A stretch of 16,558 nucleotides of DNA from CAZYMF01 sp964648215 (GCA_964648215.1 CAZYMF010000104.1:1-16558); one strand, 5' to 3'. Counted from the stretch's first letter, positions 1 through 7,280 are shown. Notes: a model not told the origin generated them from the letters alone. Program-made: numbers and translations.

Positions 1-1172
1 TGAGCGAGACGGCCGGCCTCGAGGTCGGCGCCCACGTGCTGCAGGCGGTCAAGCGGATCAATCCCGCCACCTACATCGGCTCCGGCAAGGTGGAGGACGT
101 GCGCCAGCTGATCGAGTCGACGGGAGCCAACGTGGCGATCTTCGACGACGAGCTGTCGCCGGCGCAGCAGCGCAACCTGGAGAAGCAGCTCGGCGTCAAG
201 GTGATCGACCGCACCCAGCTGATTCTGGCGATCTTCGCCCAGCGCGCTCACAGCCAGGCCGGCAAGCTGCAGGTGGAGCGCGCGCAGCTCGAGTACGTGC
301 TGCCGCGGCTGACCCGGCAATGGGCCCACCTGTCGCGGCTCGGCGGCGGCGTCGGCACGCGTGGTCCGGGAGAAACGCAGCTGGAGGTGGATCGCCGTCG
401 CGTGCGCGAGCGACTGGCGACCCTGCGGCGACGCATCGACGAGGTGTCGCGCACCCGCGGGCTCCACCGGGAGAGCCGGGCGCAGGTGCCGTATCCGATC
501 GTGGCTCTGGTCGGCTACACCAACTCGGGCAAGTCGACGCTGATGAACCGCTTGACCGACGCCGGCGTGCTCGTCGAGGACAAGCTGTTCGCCACCCTCG
601 ACCCCACGGTGCGCCGGCTCAAGCTACCTGACGGCGGTCAGGCGTTGCTGGTCGATACCGTGGGCTTCATTCACAAGCTGCCCCACGGCTTCGTCGATGC
701 CTTCAAGAGCACGTTGGAGGAGGTGCGCAGCGCGGATCTGTTGCTGCACGTGGTCGACGGCAGCAGCCCCCACGCGCCCGAGCACATCGCCGTCGTCGAG
801 CGCGTGCTGGGCGAGCTCGGGGTCAGCGAGACGCCGACGCTGTTGGTGACCAACAAGGTCGATCGCTTGCCGGCCGGGGCGACGCCGGGCGTCGTCGGCG
901 AGGGCTGGCCGATCTCGGCGCGCACCGGTCAGGGGATCCCGGAGCTGATCGCGGAGGTCGCGCAAGTGCTCTCGCGCACGCAGGAGAAGATCCGGGTCTC
1001 GATTCCGGCCGCCCGCAGCGACCTCGTGGCCCGCTTGCACGAGCGCGGGAGGGTGCTGGAGACCGCGTACGTCGACGGCCGGGTCGAGGTCACGGCCCTC
1101 GTTCCCCCCAAGCTCGCCGGCCAGATCCGCAAGGCGCTCGCCGAAGCGGGGGAGCCGGCGCCGCGCTCGTAA
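1..1172 (+). CDS. hflX: GTPase HflX, 5'-truncated by window edge
   Basis: HflX is a ribosome-binding GTPase that splits stalled or heat-damaged 70S ribosomes and acts in the cytoplasm. The frame is open from base 3, and the residues before the first Met at 36 (SETAGLEVGAHVLQA) fit the HflX N-domain, so the true start lies upstream of the window. The N-domain contains ATYIGSGKVE, followed by the family glycine-rich segment GPGETQLEVDRRRVRER. The G domain has a P-loop GYTNSGKST (513-539), the G3 motif DTVGFIHKLP, the G4 motif NKVD and a G5-like ISA. A C-terminal domain of about 70 residues follows. All GTPase motifs look intact. The stop TAA is at 1170-1172 and the next gene starts about 40-55 bases on in the same direction, so co-transcription with the phosphatidyltransferase gene is possible. 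Identity is near certain; only the exact N-terminus is unseen. Confidence 0.96.
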   Translation, partial: SETAGLEVGAHVLQAVKRINPATYIGSGKVEDVRQLIESTGANVAIFDDELSPAQQRNLEKQLGVKVIDRTQLILAIFAQRAHSQAGKLQVERAQLEYVLPRLTRQWAHLSRLGGGVGTRGPGETQLEVDRRRVRERLATLRRRIDEVSRTRGLHRESRAQVPYPIVALVGYTNSGKSTLMNRLTDAGVLVEDKLFATLDPTVRRLKLPDGGQALLVDTVGFIHKLPHGFVDAFKSTLEEVRSADLLLHVVDGSSPHAPEHIAVVERVLGELGVSETPTLLVTNKVDRLPAGATPGVVGEGWPISARTGQGIPELIAEVAQVLSRTQEKIRVSIPAARSDLVARLHERGRVLETAYVDGRVEVTALVPPKLAGQIRKALAEAGEPAPRS

Positions 1173-1213
1173 CGGCGCCGCCGGCATGTTGCCGCGCCGC
1201 GGCCGGGTCTGCT

Positions 1214-1804
1214 ATGCGCGACGGGCCCATGCTGACGCTGCCGAACTTTCTCACCCTCCTGCGCATCATCGCCATCCCGGTGTTTCTCATCTGCCTGACC
1301 GGCGGCCGCTTCGGTGCCGCTCTGATCCTGTTCGTGGGCGCCGCGCTGACCGATACCATCGACGGGGCGCTGGCGCGGATCATGGACTCGCGCTCGGAGC
1401 TGGGCGCCGTGCTCGACCCACTGGCGGACAAGCTGCTGCAGGTGAGCTCCTTCATCGTGTTGGCGAGCATCGGCGCCATACCGTACTGGCTCCTGGTCAT
1501 CGTGATCAGCCGCGACGTCGTCATCCTGACCGGGTACGCGGCGATCTACTTCGTCAGCGGCACGGCGATGCAGGTGGCACCGACGACGCTGGGCAAGGTC
1601 AGCACCTTCTTTCAGCTCTTCACCATCGGCTTCGCCGTCACCAGCCTGGCCCGTCCCGACCTGCCGATGGCGATGGGCAACACGCTGATCCAGTACTGCA
1701 CCGGCGCCACCAGCGGCGCCTCGGGTTTGCAGTACGTCTATGGGGGGCTGCTCTACTATCAGCGAGCCGGCGGCGCGGGCGACGCCAGGGAGAAGCGCGA
1801 ATGA
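1214..1804 (+). CDS. pgsA: CDP-alcohol phosphatidyltransferase (PgsA-like)
   Basis: Integral membrane enzyme that transfers a phosphatidyl group from CDP-diacylglycerol to an alcohol. The best match is phosphatidylglycerophosphate synthase, the first committed step to phosphatidylglycerol. The full family signature D-x2-DG-x2-AR-x8-G-x3-D-x3-D is present: D47, D50, G51, A54, R55, G64, D68 and D72, counting from 1214. The motif is followed by the typical ADKLLQ, SRDVVI and LGKVSTFFQ segments, and several hydrophobic helices span the protein. Length (196 aa) is normal. ATG at 1214 opens the frame, but ATG at 1229 gives MLTLPNFLTLLRI, which is closer to the usual family N-terminus; either is possible. 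Its stop overlaps the ATG of the next gene (ATGA at 1801-1804), implying translational coupling. The acceptor alcohol cannot be proven from sequence, and a cardiolipin-synthase-type role for this fold is the main alternative. Confidence 0.88.
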   Translation: MRDGPMLTLPNFLTLLRIIAIPVFLICLTGGRFGAALILFVGAALTDTIDGALARIMDSRSELGAVLDPLADKLLQVSSFIVLASIGAIPYWLLVIVISRDVVILTGYAAIYFVSGTAMQVAPTTLGKVSTFFQLFTIGFAVTSLARPDLPMAMGNTLIQYCTGATSGASGLQYVYGGLLYYQRAGGAGDAREKRE

Positions 1805-2625
1805 GGAGTTTCCGCTCGATGTCGCTCGCTCGGTCCGTGATTCTCGGCGTGCTCGCGGTCGCGGCGCTGGCGCCGGCCGCGCCCGCGGAGACGGCGCGCG
1901 AGCTGCTCGACAAGGTCCGGGCGCTCAACGCCGGCGCGCGCAAGTGGACGGATCGGACGCAGAAGCTGCAGCTCCGCATCGTCGATCGCCGCGGCAACGA
2001 GCGCGTCCGCGACCTGGCGATCTACATGAAGAAGTACCCCCATGACGCCAACCGCTCGATCGTCTTTTTCGATTCCCCGCCGGAGATCAAGGGGACCGGG
2101 TTTCTGCAGTGGGCCAACGCACACAGCGCCGACGAGCAGTGGCTCTATCTGCCGGCGCTCAAGCGCGTGCGCCAGATCAGCGGCAGCAGCAGGCGCGAGA
2201 GCTTCGTCGGTACCGACTTCAGCTACGAGGACCTGGCCATCGTCGGCCAGATCACCGATTGGACCGAGCACGATGCGCGCGCCGTGCTGCTGCGGGACGA
2301 GGACGTCGACGGCGCCCCGGCGGCCGTCATCGAGTTCACGCCGACCGGGAAGGACGTGGCCTACGGCAAGATCCGGGTGTGGCTGAGGCGATCCGATCTG
2401 GTGATCGTCAAGTACGAGTTCATCGACCAGCAGGGGCGCCTGGCCAAGCGCCTGACCGTCGGTGACATCAGGCCGGTGGGCCGCATCCCCACCGCGTTCC
2501 GCTACGACATGGAGAACCTGCTGGCGGGCAGCCACACCACGGCGGAGTTTCGCGAGGTGAAGTACGATACCGGGCTCGGCGACGACACGTTCACCCAGCG
2601 TACGCTGGAGCGCGGCGGAATCTGA
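1801..2625 (+). CDS. Outer membrane lipoprotein-sorting protein, LolA-like
   Basis: Secreted periplasmic protein of 274 aa of the LolA/LolB-like superfamily annotated as outer membrane lipoprotein-sorting protein. It is expected to bind lipid or lipoprotein acyl chains, often serving an RND-type exporter or envelope pathway. The N-terminus has a basic stretch, a hydrophobic core (VILGVLAVAALAPAA) and a probable signal peptidase I site after Ala29 (APA-E). The mature part shows family features: the MKKYPHDANRSIVFFDSPPE segment, then KGTGFLQW, EQWLYLPALKRVRQISG, FVGTDFSYEDL, and a late KYEFIDQQGRLAKRL stretch. It lacks a lipobox Cys. The frame is open further upstream, to 1186, but that part is an out-of-frame shadow of the phosphatidyltransferase. 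The start at 1801 is chosen because of the signal peptide and the ATGA coupling; ATG 1819 is a weaker alternative. Coupling to a phospholipid-synthesis gene supports an envelope role, which is inference. Confidence 0.88.
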   Translation: MRSFRSMSLARSVILGVLAVAALAPAAPAETARELLDKVRALNAGARKWTDRTQKLQLRIVDRRGNERVRDLAIYMKKYPHDANRSIVFFDSPPEIKGTGFLQWANAHSADEQWLYLPALKRVRQISGSSRRESFVGTDFSYEDLAIVGQITDWTEHDARAVLLRDEDVDGAPAAVIEFTPTGKDVAYGKIRVWLRRSDLVIVKYEFIDQQGRLAKRLTVGDIRPVGRIPTAFRYDMENLLAGSHTTAEFREVKYDTGLGDDTFTQRTLERGGI

Positions 2626-2639
2626 GATGCAAACGGCGA

Positions 2640-2666
2640 GCCGGGGCCTGCGGGGTTGCCCCCGGC
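2640..2666. terminator. GC-rich hairpin between convergent genes
   Basis: GCCGGGG at 2640-2646 pairs perfectly with CCCCGGC at 2660-2666 around a 13-base loop, in the 62-base gap between two convergent stop codons (2625 plus, 2688 minus). The position fits a bidirectional terminator, but there is no T-tract on either side, so intrinsic termination is uncertain. Confidence 0.35.
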
Positions 2667-2687
2667 CACGTGGAGCCGAGCTCGTTC

Positions 2688-3377
2688 TCAGGCCTCGATC
2701 AGACCGCTGCGAACGGCGTACTTCACCAGCCCGGCCAGATCGTGGATGTCGAGGCGCTTCATCATGTGCGTGCGGTGAGCGTCGACGGTCTTGACGCTGG
2801 TGTCGAGTCGCTTGGCGATCTCCTTGTTGGTCCGCCCCTCGGCGATGAGCTGCAGGATCTCGCGTTCGCGCAGGGTGAGTTGCGTGTCGTGATGCGGGCG
2901 CGAGTGAATGACGGAGAGGTAGTCGCTCACCACCAGCGAGGTGACGTCGGCGCTGAGGTAGAACTCGCCCCGGGCCACGGCCAGGACGGCCTGCGCCAGA
3001 TCGGTGCCGATGGATTGTTTGGTGACGTAGCCGTGTACGCCCGCTTGCAGCGCCCGGATGACGACGTCGCGTTCGCAGAACATGCTCAAGATCATCGCTC
3101 GCGTGTGCGGGGAGATCTTGCGCAGGCGCATCGCCGCGGTGACGCCGTTCATGCCGGGCATGGAGATGTCGAGCAACGCGATTTGCGGCCGCAGGCGCTG
3201 CGCCAGCTGCAACAGCTCCTTGCCGTCGCGGGCTTCGGCGGCGACGTGGATCTGCTGATTGGCATTGAGCAACGAGGTGATTCCCTGCCTGACGATGGCG
3301 TGGTCGTCGGCGATGACGACGCTGACCTTCGTCGTCGGTTGGCTGGGGTTCCGCAAGCAGGCGTCCGTGGTGGACAT
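2688..3377 (-). CDS. NarL/FixJ-family response regulator (orphan)
   Basis: Two-component transcription factor of 229 aa. The receiver domain spans about residues 18-135: acidic pocket D24/D25, phospho-acceptor D70 in ALLDISMPGMNG, switch Ser98 and conserved Lys120 in GYVTKQ. A linker leads to a LuxR-type helix-turn-helix at about 167-229, with LTLREREILQLIAEG, TNKEIAKRL and SVKTVDAHRTHMMKRL. All phosphorylation and DNA-binding hallmarks are intact. The frame is open to 3410, but ATG 3377 places the receiver domain at the usual distance from the N-terminus; ATG 3386 is also possible. No histidine kinase is present in the window, so its partner must lie elsewhere. It sits 41 bases downstream of the DUF3187-like gene on the same strand and may be co-transcribed. 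The regulated genes cannot be told from sequence. Confidence 0.93.
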   Translation of the reverse strand: MSTTDACLRNPSQPTTKVSVVIADDHAIVRQGITSLLNANQQIHVAAEARDGKELLQLAQRLRPQIALLDISMPGMNGVTAAMRLRKISPHTRAMILSMFCERDVVIRALQAGVHGYVTKQSIGTDLAQAVLAVARGEFYLSADVTSLVVSDYLSVIHSRPHHDTQLTLREREILQLIAEGRTNKEIAKRLDTSVKTVDAHRTHMMKRLDIHDLAGLVKYAVRSGLIEA

Positions 3378-3418
3378 CGCAGGCATTGTAACCGTACTCG
3401 GTGGCGGCAACCAAGCCC

Positions 3419-4414
3419 TCAGCGCACGTAGCCGGCGCGCAGCATGAGGGAGAAATCGGCCGCCGTCGCCACCGGGCTGAGGTTGTCCACGGCGGCGAGG
3501 CGAAACAGCGCGTGACCCCAGCGCAAGTTCGCCCCGAGGGTGAGCTCGACCACGGTGCCGCTGAGGATGCGGGTGCCGACGTCGTGCATCGGGCTGGTGT
3601 AGACCTCCTCCTGCAGCAGCAGGGAGAAGGGATGCCAGATCATCGCCTCGGCGGCGAGGCCCTGATTGACCATCGGGCGGAGGTTGAGCCGGGCGGGTGT
3701 GATCGGGCCGAGCGGGAAAATGCCCGCGAGGTCGGCATAGAGGATCAGCCAGGGCAGAGGTTGGTGCTCGGCGGCGAAGCCCAGCCCGAAGTCGGGATGG
3801 CCGCTGCCGAGGACGGCGCTGGCGCGGCCGGTCGGCGCCTTGATCGCGGCGCGGAGCGAGATCAGCGGCAGACCGGGTCGATCGAGAAGCTCCTGCTTGG
3901 CGCTGACCCAGAGGTCGCCGAGCTCGAAGACCTGGCGCTTGCCCTGGAACAGGGTGACGTTCGGTCGGCGGACGTCGAAGGCGCCGAACGAGTTGTCCGG
4001 ATAGAGGTCGCGCTCGGGATTGGAGGTGCCGAAGGCGTGCTCGATGCCGTCGATGAAGGGATCGAGGAAGCCGCCGTAGTGGGAGATGAAGGGAATGTCC
4101 ACTCCGACCTCCAGGCCGGGGCGCAGGCCGACCTTGCCGCCGATGACCGTGCGGTTGGTCTCCAGCTTCAACTGCCCTTCCACCTGATCGTTGGAGACCG
4201 TGGCGATCGTATTGCTCTCCACCGTTTCCAGGTGGACGTCGACGGCGCCGGGGGCCAGCGTGCGCGCCCGCTCGAACGGCAGGTTGAGAAAGATGAGCTG
4301 GATGGGCTGGTAGTTGCGCACGGGCGCCGGGCCGAAGCCGGTGAACTCCTGCGCCCCGGCGGCGGTGGCCGTGAGCAGGCAGAGGAGGATCGTGGAAAGC
4401 CAGGGGCGGAACAC
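3419..4414 (-). CDS. DUF3187-like predicted outer-membrane beta-barrel protein
   Basis: Secreted protein of 331 aa. It starts with a signal peptide (hydrophobic STILLCLLTATAAGA, probable cleavage before QEF near residue 21) and ends with an aromatic/basic C-terminus (MLRAGYVR). The body is rich in short alternating hydrophobic strands separated by polar turns, as in outer-membrane barrels. The opening of the mature protein (FGPAPVRNYQPIQLIFLNLP) and the VDVHLETVESNTI segment resemble DUF3187, a family of unknown function; this assignment comes from recall of the pattern, not a search. The start is GTG at 4414, because no in-frame ATG gives the signal peptide. It lies 47 bases after the 4462-4827 gene and 41 bases before the response regulator on the same strand, suggesting a three-gene unit. 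A role in envelope sensing or transport is possible but unproven. Confidence 0.72.
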   Translation of the reverse strand: MFRPWLSTILLCLLTATAAGAQEFTGFGPAPVRNYQPIQLIFLNLPFERARTLAPGAVDVHLETVESNTIATVSNDQVEGQLKLETNRTVIGGKVGLRPGLEVGVDIPFISHYGGFLDPFIDGIEHAFGTSNPERDLYPDNSFGAFDVRRPNVTLFQGKRQVFELGDLWVSAKQELLDRPGLPLISLRAAIKAPTGRASAVLGSGHPDFGLGFAAEHQPLPWLILYADLAGIFPLGPITPARLNLRPMVNQGLAAEAMIWHPFSLLLQEEVYTSPMHDVGTRILSGTVVELTLGANLRWGHALFRLAAVDNLSPVATAADFSLMLRAGYVR

Positions 4415-4461
4415 CGGCGCCCCATAGCGGATGGCCTCGTGAGACTCAACGGAGGAGTCGT

Positions 4462-4827
4462 CTAAGACTTGTCGCGTTCGCGGGCGCCCGACTTGTCGAA
4501 CATGGCCGCGGCGGCATCCTTTGCCGTGGCCTGGTCACCGTGCGCCAGCGCCTTGCCAAAACGCTCGGCCAGGGCCCGCATGAGCAGCGCTTCGGCCGGA
4601 TCGAGTCGGTCGGCGAGGGCTGCCAGCTCCGCCATGGCTTGGCCGATCCGCTGCAGCGCCGCGGGCGGATCGCCGCGGTCGCGCGCCGCCATGGCCGCCA
4701 GCAGGTGATCGCGTACCCGAGGCAGCGCGCCGCGCGACGATTCGCCGAGCACCAGCTCGAGCTCGGACAGCCGGGCAACGACCTGCTCGATGGCGAGCGG
4801 AACCGCGGGTTGATGTTGGTCGGGCAT
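4462..4827 (-). CDS. Hypothetical helical protein, 121 aa
   Basis: I do not recognise this protein. It starts at ATG 4827 (MPDQHQPAVPLAIEQVV) and ends at TAG 4462-4464. It has no signal peptide, membrane segment or cysteine motif. It is Ala-, Leu- and Arg/Glu-rich with amphipathic heptad-like stretches (VARLSELELVLGE, AMAELAALADRLDPAEALLMRALAERFG), so it should be almost entirely alpha-helical and perhaps oligomeric, and it ends in a charged tail (SGARERDKS). The same frame is open far upstream (to 5478), but that part runs antisense to the YciI and ATL genes and is discarded. A 66-base gap separates it from the divergent YciI gene, so both promoters must lie in that gap or inside the genes. 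Being first in a minus-strand unit with a beta-barrel gene and a response regulator is its only functional hint. Confidence 0.62.
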   Translation of the reverse strand: MPDQHQPAVPLAIEQVVARLSELELVLGESSRGALPRVRDHLLAAMAARDRGDPPAALQRIGQAMAELAALADRLDPAEALLMRALAERFGKALAHGDQATAKDAAAAMFDKSGARERDKS

Positions 4828-4893
4828 TGTGGCAGCGCCTTTTCCACGCCAGCTTACGAGGACCGGCAGGTTACCGCAACGGTGGAGGATCCC

Positions 4894-5175
4894 ATGCTCT
4901 TCGTCATCATCGGTCACGACGCCCCCGACGCCAGGGAGAAGCGCCCGCAGCATCGTCCGGCCCACCTGGCTCATCTCGAGCCCCTGGCCAAGGCCGGCAA
5001 GGTGCGCCTGGCCGGCCCGTTCACGGACGGCAGCGGCAGTATGATCGTCGTCGAAGCCGAGTCGCGGGCCGAGGTGTGGCAGACGGTGGGTGCCGACCCC
5101 TACGTCGTTCACGGGGTGTTCAACCGGGTCGAGGTCAAGCCGTTCCTCCAGGTCTTTCCCCAGACCGGGGAGTGA
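4894..5175 (+). CDS. YciI-like protein
   Basis: Small 93-aa cytoplasmic protein with a YCII-related domain (ferredoxin-like, dimeric alpha+beta barrel fold). Visible hallmarks are the N-terminal strand MLFVIIGHD, a basic segment ending R21-PAH24-L, the central GKVRLAGPFTDGSGSM with the family GPF, and the C-terminal half SRAEVWQTVGADPYVVHGVF with the conserved DPY (Asp69). The His/Asp pair is the presumed active site in the family, but the reaction is generally unknown. The start is ATG 4894, with GGAGG at 4884-4888 at good spacing; the longer open frame starting at 4540 is antisense shadow. The next gene begins three bases after its stop, so the pair is surely co-transcribed. Why a YciI protein would be coupled to an alkylated-DNA sensor is not evident. 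Confidence 0.88.
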   Translation: MLFVIIGHDAPDAREKRPQHRPAHLAHLEPLAKAGKVRLAGPFTDGSGSMIVVEAESRAEVWQTVGADPYVVHGVFNRVEVKPFLQVFPQTGE

Positions 5176-5178
5176 GCC

Positions 5179-5709
5179 TTGGCGCGGCGGGTGCCCGCCC
5201 CTCCGTTTCGGGCGGCGGTCTATCGTCTGGTGCGGCGGATTCCGCCGGGCCGCGTGGCAACGTACGGGCAGGTCGCGGCCGGTCTCGGCCACCCCCGCGC
5301 CGCCCGGGCCGTCGGCACCGCGCTCCACTGGCTGCCGCGGGAGTTGCTCGAGCGTGTACCGTGGCAGCGTGTGATCAACGCCGCCGGTGGCATCAGCTAT
5401 CGCGGGGACATCTACCGGCCGGATCTGCAACGGCGGCTGTTGGAAGACGAAGGCGTGGTGTTCGACGCCGGCGGCCACGTGGATTTGCGCCGGTTTCGCT
5501 GGCGCGGGCCGCGGCGCGAGCAGACCGTTCGGCTGGAGGTCTTCGATCGCGACGAGGCTGCGGCGAGCTCCGCTACCGCTACGAACAAGCGTGGGTTGCC
5601 TTCCGGTGCGGCAGCAGCAGACCCACCTTGTGCCGCCGTCCGGCGACGCGCCGGGCGAAGGGGAAGAGGGAAGACCTCGGCGCCTCGGTCGCGGCGCGGC
5701 GCTCGATGA
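5179..5709 (+). CDS. Alkyltransferase-like (ATL) protein, MGMT family without catalytic Cys
   Basis: Member of the O6-alkylguanine-DNA alkyltransferase C-terminal domain family. The core (about residues 8-110) has FRAAVYRLVRRIPPGRVATYGQVA, the AARAVGTAL segment with the helix-capping/finger Arg43, PWQRVINAAGGIS, a QRRLLEDEGVVFD segment and FRWRGP. The family active site PCHR is PWQR here: Trp62 replaces Cys, which defines ATL proteins. These bind alkylated guanine, bend DNA and hand lesions to nucleotide-excision repair rather than repairing them directly. The start is TTG 5179 or GTG 5191. ATLs usually end soon after the FRW segment, yet this frame continues about 60 residues as Ala/Arg-rich low-complexity sequence to a stop at 5707-5709. 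That tail is antisense to the converging glycosyltransferase gene, so it is either a true extension or a chance read-through (a lost stop or an assembly fault near the gap). Confidence 0.88.
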   Translation: MARRVPAPPFRAAVYRLVRRIPPGRVATYGQVAAGLGHPRAARAVGTALHWLPRELLERVPWQRVINAAGGISYRGDIYRPDLQRRLLEDEGVVFDAGGHVDLRRFRWRGPRREQTVRLEVFDRDEAAASSATATNKRGLPSGAAAADPPCAAVRRRAGRRGRGKTSAPRSRRGAR

Positions 5710-6424
5710 TCCCGCGCAGGCCCTGGCGGACGTAGTCGGCGTCGANNNNNNNNNNNNNNNNNNNNNNNNNNNNNNNNNNNNNNNNNNNNNNNNNNNNNNN
5801 NNNNNNNNNNNNNNNNNNNNNNNNNNNNNNNNNNNNNNNNNNNNNCAGCAGGCGGCTGTCGAGACCGAGACGGTGGGCCTTCTCCCGGCTCTCGGCGAGC
5901 ACGGCGGGCGTGCTCCAGGCGATCCCGGAGAAGACGTCGTGGGCCTGGGCGAGGCCGATCAGGTAGTAGCCTCCGTCCCGCGCCGGGCCGAAGACGACAC
6001 GTGCCGCAGCGATCTGATCGAAGGCCCGCCGCACCTCGTCGAGGTCGATGTGCGGCGTATCCGAGCCGATCACGACCACGCGCCGGTAGCCGCGGGCGAG
6101 CGAGCGCCGGAAGACGTCGAGCATACGGGTGCCGAGGTCCCCTTCGGTTTGGGGCTCGCAGGCTGCGGGCCAGCGCAGCAACGCGGCGAAGTCGCCGTCG
6201 GCGGGGCTGAAGAACCAGCGCACGGCGGCGGGAAGGGCTCGCAGGCGTTGCTCCAGGTCGAGGAGGAAGGCGCGGGACAGGCGCGCGGCCGCCGCGGCGC
6301 CGATGACGGCCGCCAGCCGCGTCTTGGTCAGCCCCGGAACCGGACAGCGGGCCATCACGGCCAGGAGGTCGCCGGCGTTGATTTTGACCGAATCCGGCGA
6401 TTGCTTGTCGTTGCTGGGTCGCAT
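5579..6424 (-). CDS. DUF2064/TIGR04282-type glycosyltransferase, interrupted by assembly gap
   Basis: Nucleotide-diphospho-sugar transferase-fold protein of the family often labelled TIGR04282 'arsenosugar biosynthesis-associated glycosyltransferase' or DUF2064. From ATG 6424, visible motifs are MARCPVPGLTKTRLAA (24-39), EGDLGTRML (94-102), VVVIGSDTPHID (116-127, the metal/nucleotide-binding SDxP region), GPARDGGYYLIGL (146-158) and an AWST segment at 169-172. The protein is then lost in the 100-N gap (5746-5845). Beyond the gap the same frame resumes with DADYVRQGL, which fits the DVD-like motif near the family C-terminus, so both sides probably belong to one gene. If so, the missing sequence is likely shorter than 100 bases, because only a short segment normally separates these motifs. 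No other arsenosugar genes are nearby, so the substrate is open. It diverges from the ABC operon and its 3' end overlaps the ATL frame by 131 bases. Confidence 0.82.
   Translation of the reverse strand: MRPSNDKQSPDSVKINAGDLLAVMARCPVPGLTKTRLAAVIGAAAAARLSRAFLLDLEQRLRALPAAVRWFFSPADGDFAALLRWPAACEPQTEGDLGTRMLDVFRRSLARGYRRVVVIGSDTPHIDLDEVRRAFDQIAAARVVFGPARDGGYYLIGLAQAHDVFSGIAWSTPAVLAESREKAHRLGLDSRLLXXXXXXXXXXXXXXXXXXXXXXXXXXXXXXXXXXDADYVRQGLRGIIERRAATEAPRSSLFPFARRVAGRRHKVGLLLPHRKATHACS
5746..5845. other. Assembly gap (100 N)
   Basis: Exactly 100 undetermined bases, the usual placeholder for a scaffold join of unknown size. It falls inside the DUF2064 glycosyltransferase gene and 36 bases past the ATL stop. 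Confidence 0.99.
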
Positions 6425-6440
6425 GCGCAGGCTCGTAGCG

Positions 6441-6477
6441 CGGGGTCGATCTTTATCGCCTTCGGGGCATCGATCTT
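6441..6477. promoter_or_regulatory. Direct repeat in divergent promoter region
   Basis: Two copies of a CGGGG-(0/2)-TCGATCTT block lie in the 88-base space between the divergent glycosyltransferase and ABC ATPase genes. The CGGGG starts are at 6441 and 6463, and the TCGATCTT starts at 6446 and 6470. The roughly two-helical-turn period (22-24 bases) would suit a dimeric regulator. Function is inference; no match to a known operator is claimed. Confidence 0.3.
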
Positions 6478-6512
6478 GCAAACCGCACGGGGGCACGACA
6501 CGATTACCGGCG

Positions 6513-7280
6513 ATGATCGAGCTCCGCAACCTGACCAAGCGCTACGGCAATGTCATGGCCGTCGACCACGTCGATCTGTGCGTGCCGCCGGGTGAGGTTT
6601 TCGGCTTCCTCGGTCCCAACGGCGCCGGCAAGACGACGACGATTCGAATGATGATGGGGCTGCTCAAGCCCACCGAGGGCAGCGTGCTGCTCGGTGGGCA
6701 CGATCTCGCTCGGGCGCCCCTGGAGGGCAAGCAGCTGTGCGGCTTCGTTCCCGACCGGCCGTACATCTACGAGAAGCTGACGGCCAACGAGTTTCTCTCC
6801 TTCGTCGCCGGGCTCTACGGCGTACCGGAAGATCTCCTCGAGAAGCGTCGTGTGCGGCTGCTGGATCTGTTCGATCTGGCCAACTGGGCCGACGAGCTGG
6901 TGGAGTCGTACTCGCACGGGATGAAGCAGAGGCTGACGATGGCGTCGGCGCTGATTCACGGGCCGCGCATTCTGATCGTCGACGAGCCGATGGTCGGGCT
7001 CGATCCGCGTGGGGCCCGACTGCTGAAGCGGACCTTTCGCGAGCTGGCCGCCGATGGCGTGACGGTGTTCATGTCCACCCACAGCCTGGAGGTGGCCGAG
7101 GAGACCTGCGATCGCATCGGCATCATCAATCAGGGACACATGATCGCCCTGGGGACGATGGCCGAGCTGCGCCGGCGCGTGAGCGACGAGGAGCACTTGC
7201 GACTCGAGTCGGTATTTCTGAGCCTGACCGGTGGGGTGGACGGCGAGGACGCGATCGGCGGCTTGCGGGTGGGGGTCTGA
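6513..7280 (+). CDS. ABC transporter ATP-binding protein (ABC-2 exporter type)
   Basis: Cytoplasmic ATPase subunit of 255 aa that powers the membrane protein encoded next to it. Motifs: Walker A GPNGAGKT (34-41), ABC signature YSHGMKQR (133-140, a relaxed LSGGQ), Walker B ILIVDEP with catalytic Glu158, D-loop VGLD, and H-loop His190 in MSTHS. The Q-loop position reads FVPDRPYIYEKLTANEFL, with Asp81 where Gln is usual; I associate this variant with exporters paired with large permeases, so it need not be a defect. The start is ATG 6513, which gives the standard IELRNLTKRYG opening; the same frame is open much further upstream (to 6129), but that part is antisense to the glycosyltransferase gene. 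Its stop is one base before the permease ATG, so the two are coupled. Substrate is unknown; the subfamily resembles exporters and gliding/Gld-like or antibiotic-type ATPases. Confidence 0.93.
   Translation: MIELRNLTKRYGNVMAVDHVDLCVPPGEVFGFLGPNGAGKTTTIRMMMGLLKPTEGSVLLGGHDLARAPLEGKQLCGFVPDRPYIYEKLTANEFLSFVAGLYGVPEDLLEKRRVRLLDLFDLANWADELVESYSHGMKQRLTMASALIHGPRILIVDEPMVGLDPRGARLLKRTFRELAADGVTVFMSTHSLEVAEETCDRIGIINQGHMIALGTMAELRRRVSDEEHLRLESVFLSLTGGVDGEDAIGGLRVGV

Noticed and set aside
1759..3414. 551-codon minus-strand open frame
   Set aside because: Runs antisense to the LolA-like gene and out of frame with the response regulator; composition is His/Arg/Gly-rich, typical of a GC-rich shadow frame.
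3401..4465. 354-codon plus-strand open frame
   Set aside because: Antisense to the DUF3187-like gene; strongly acidic Gly/Ala/Glu-rich repeats are a shadow signature.
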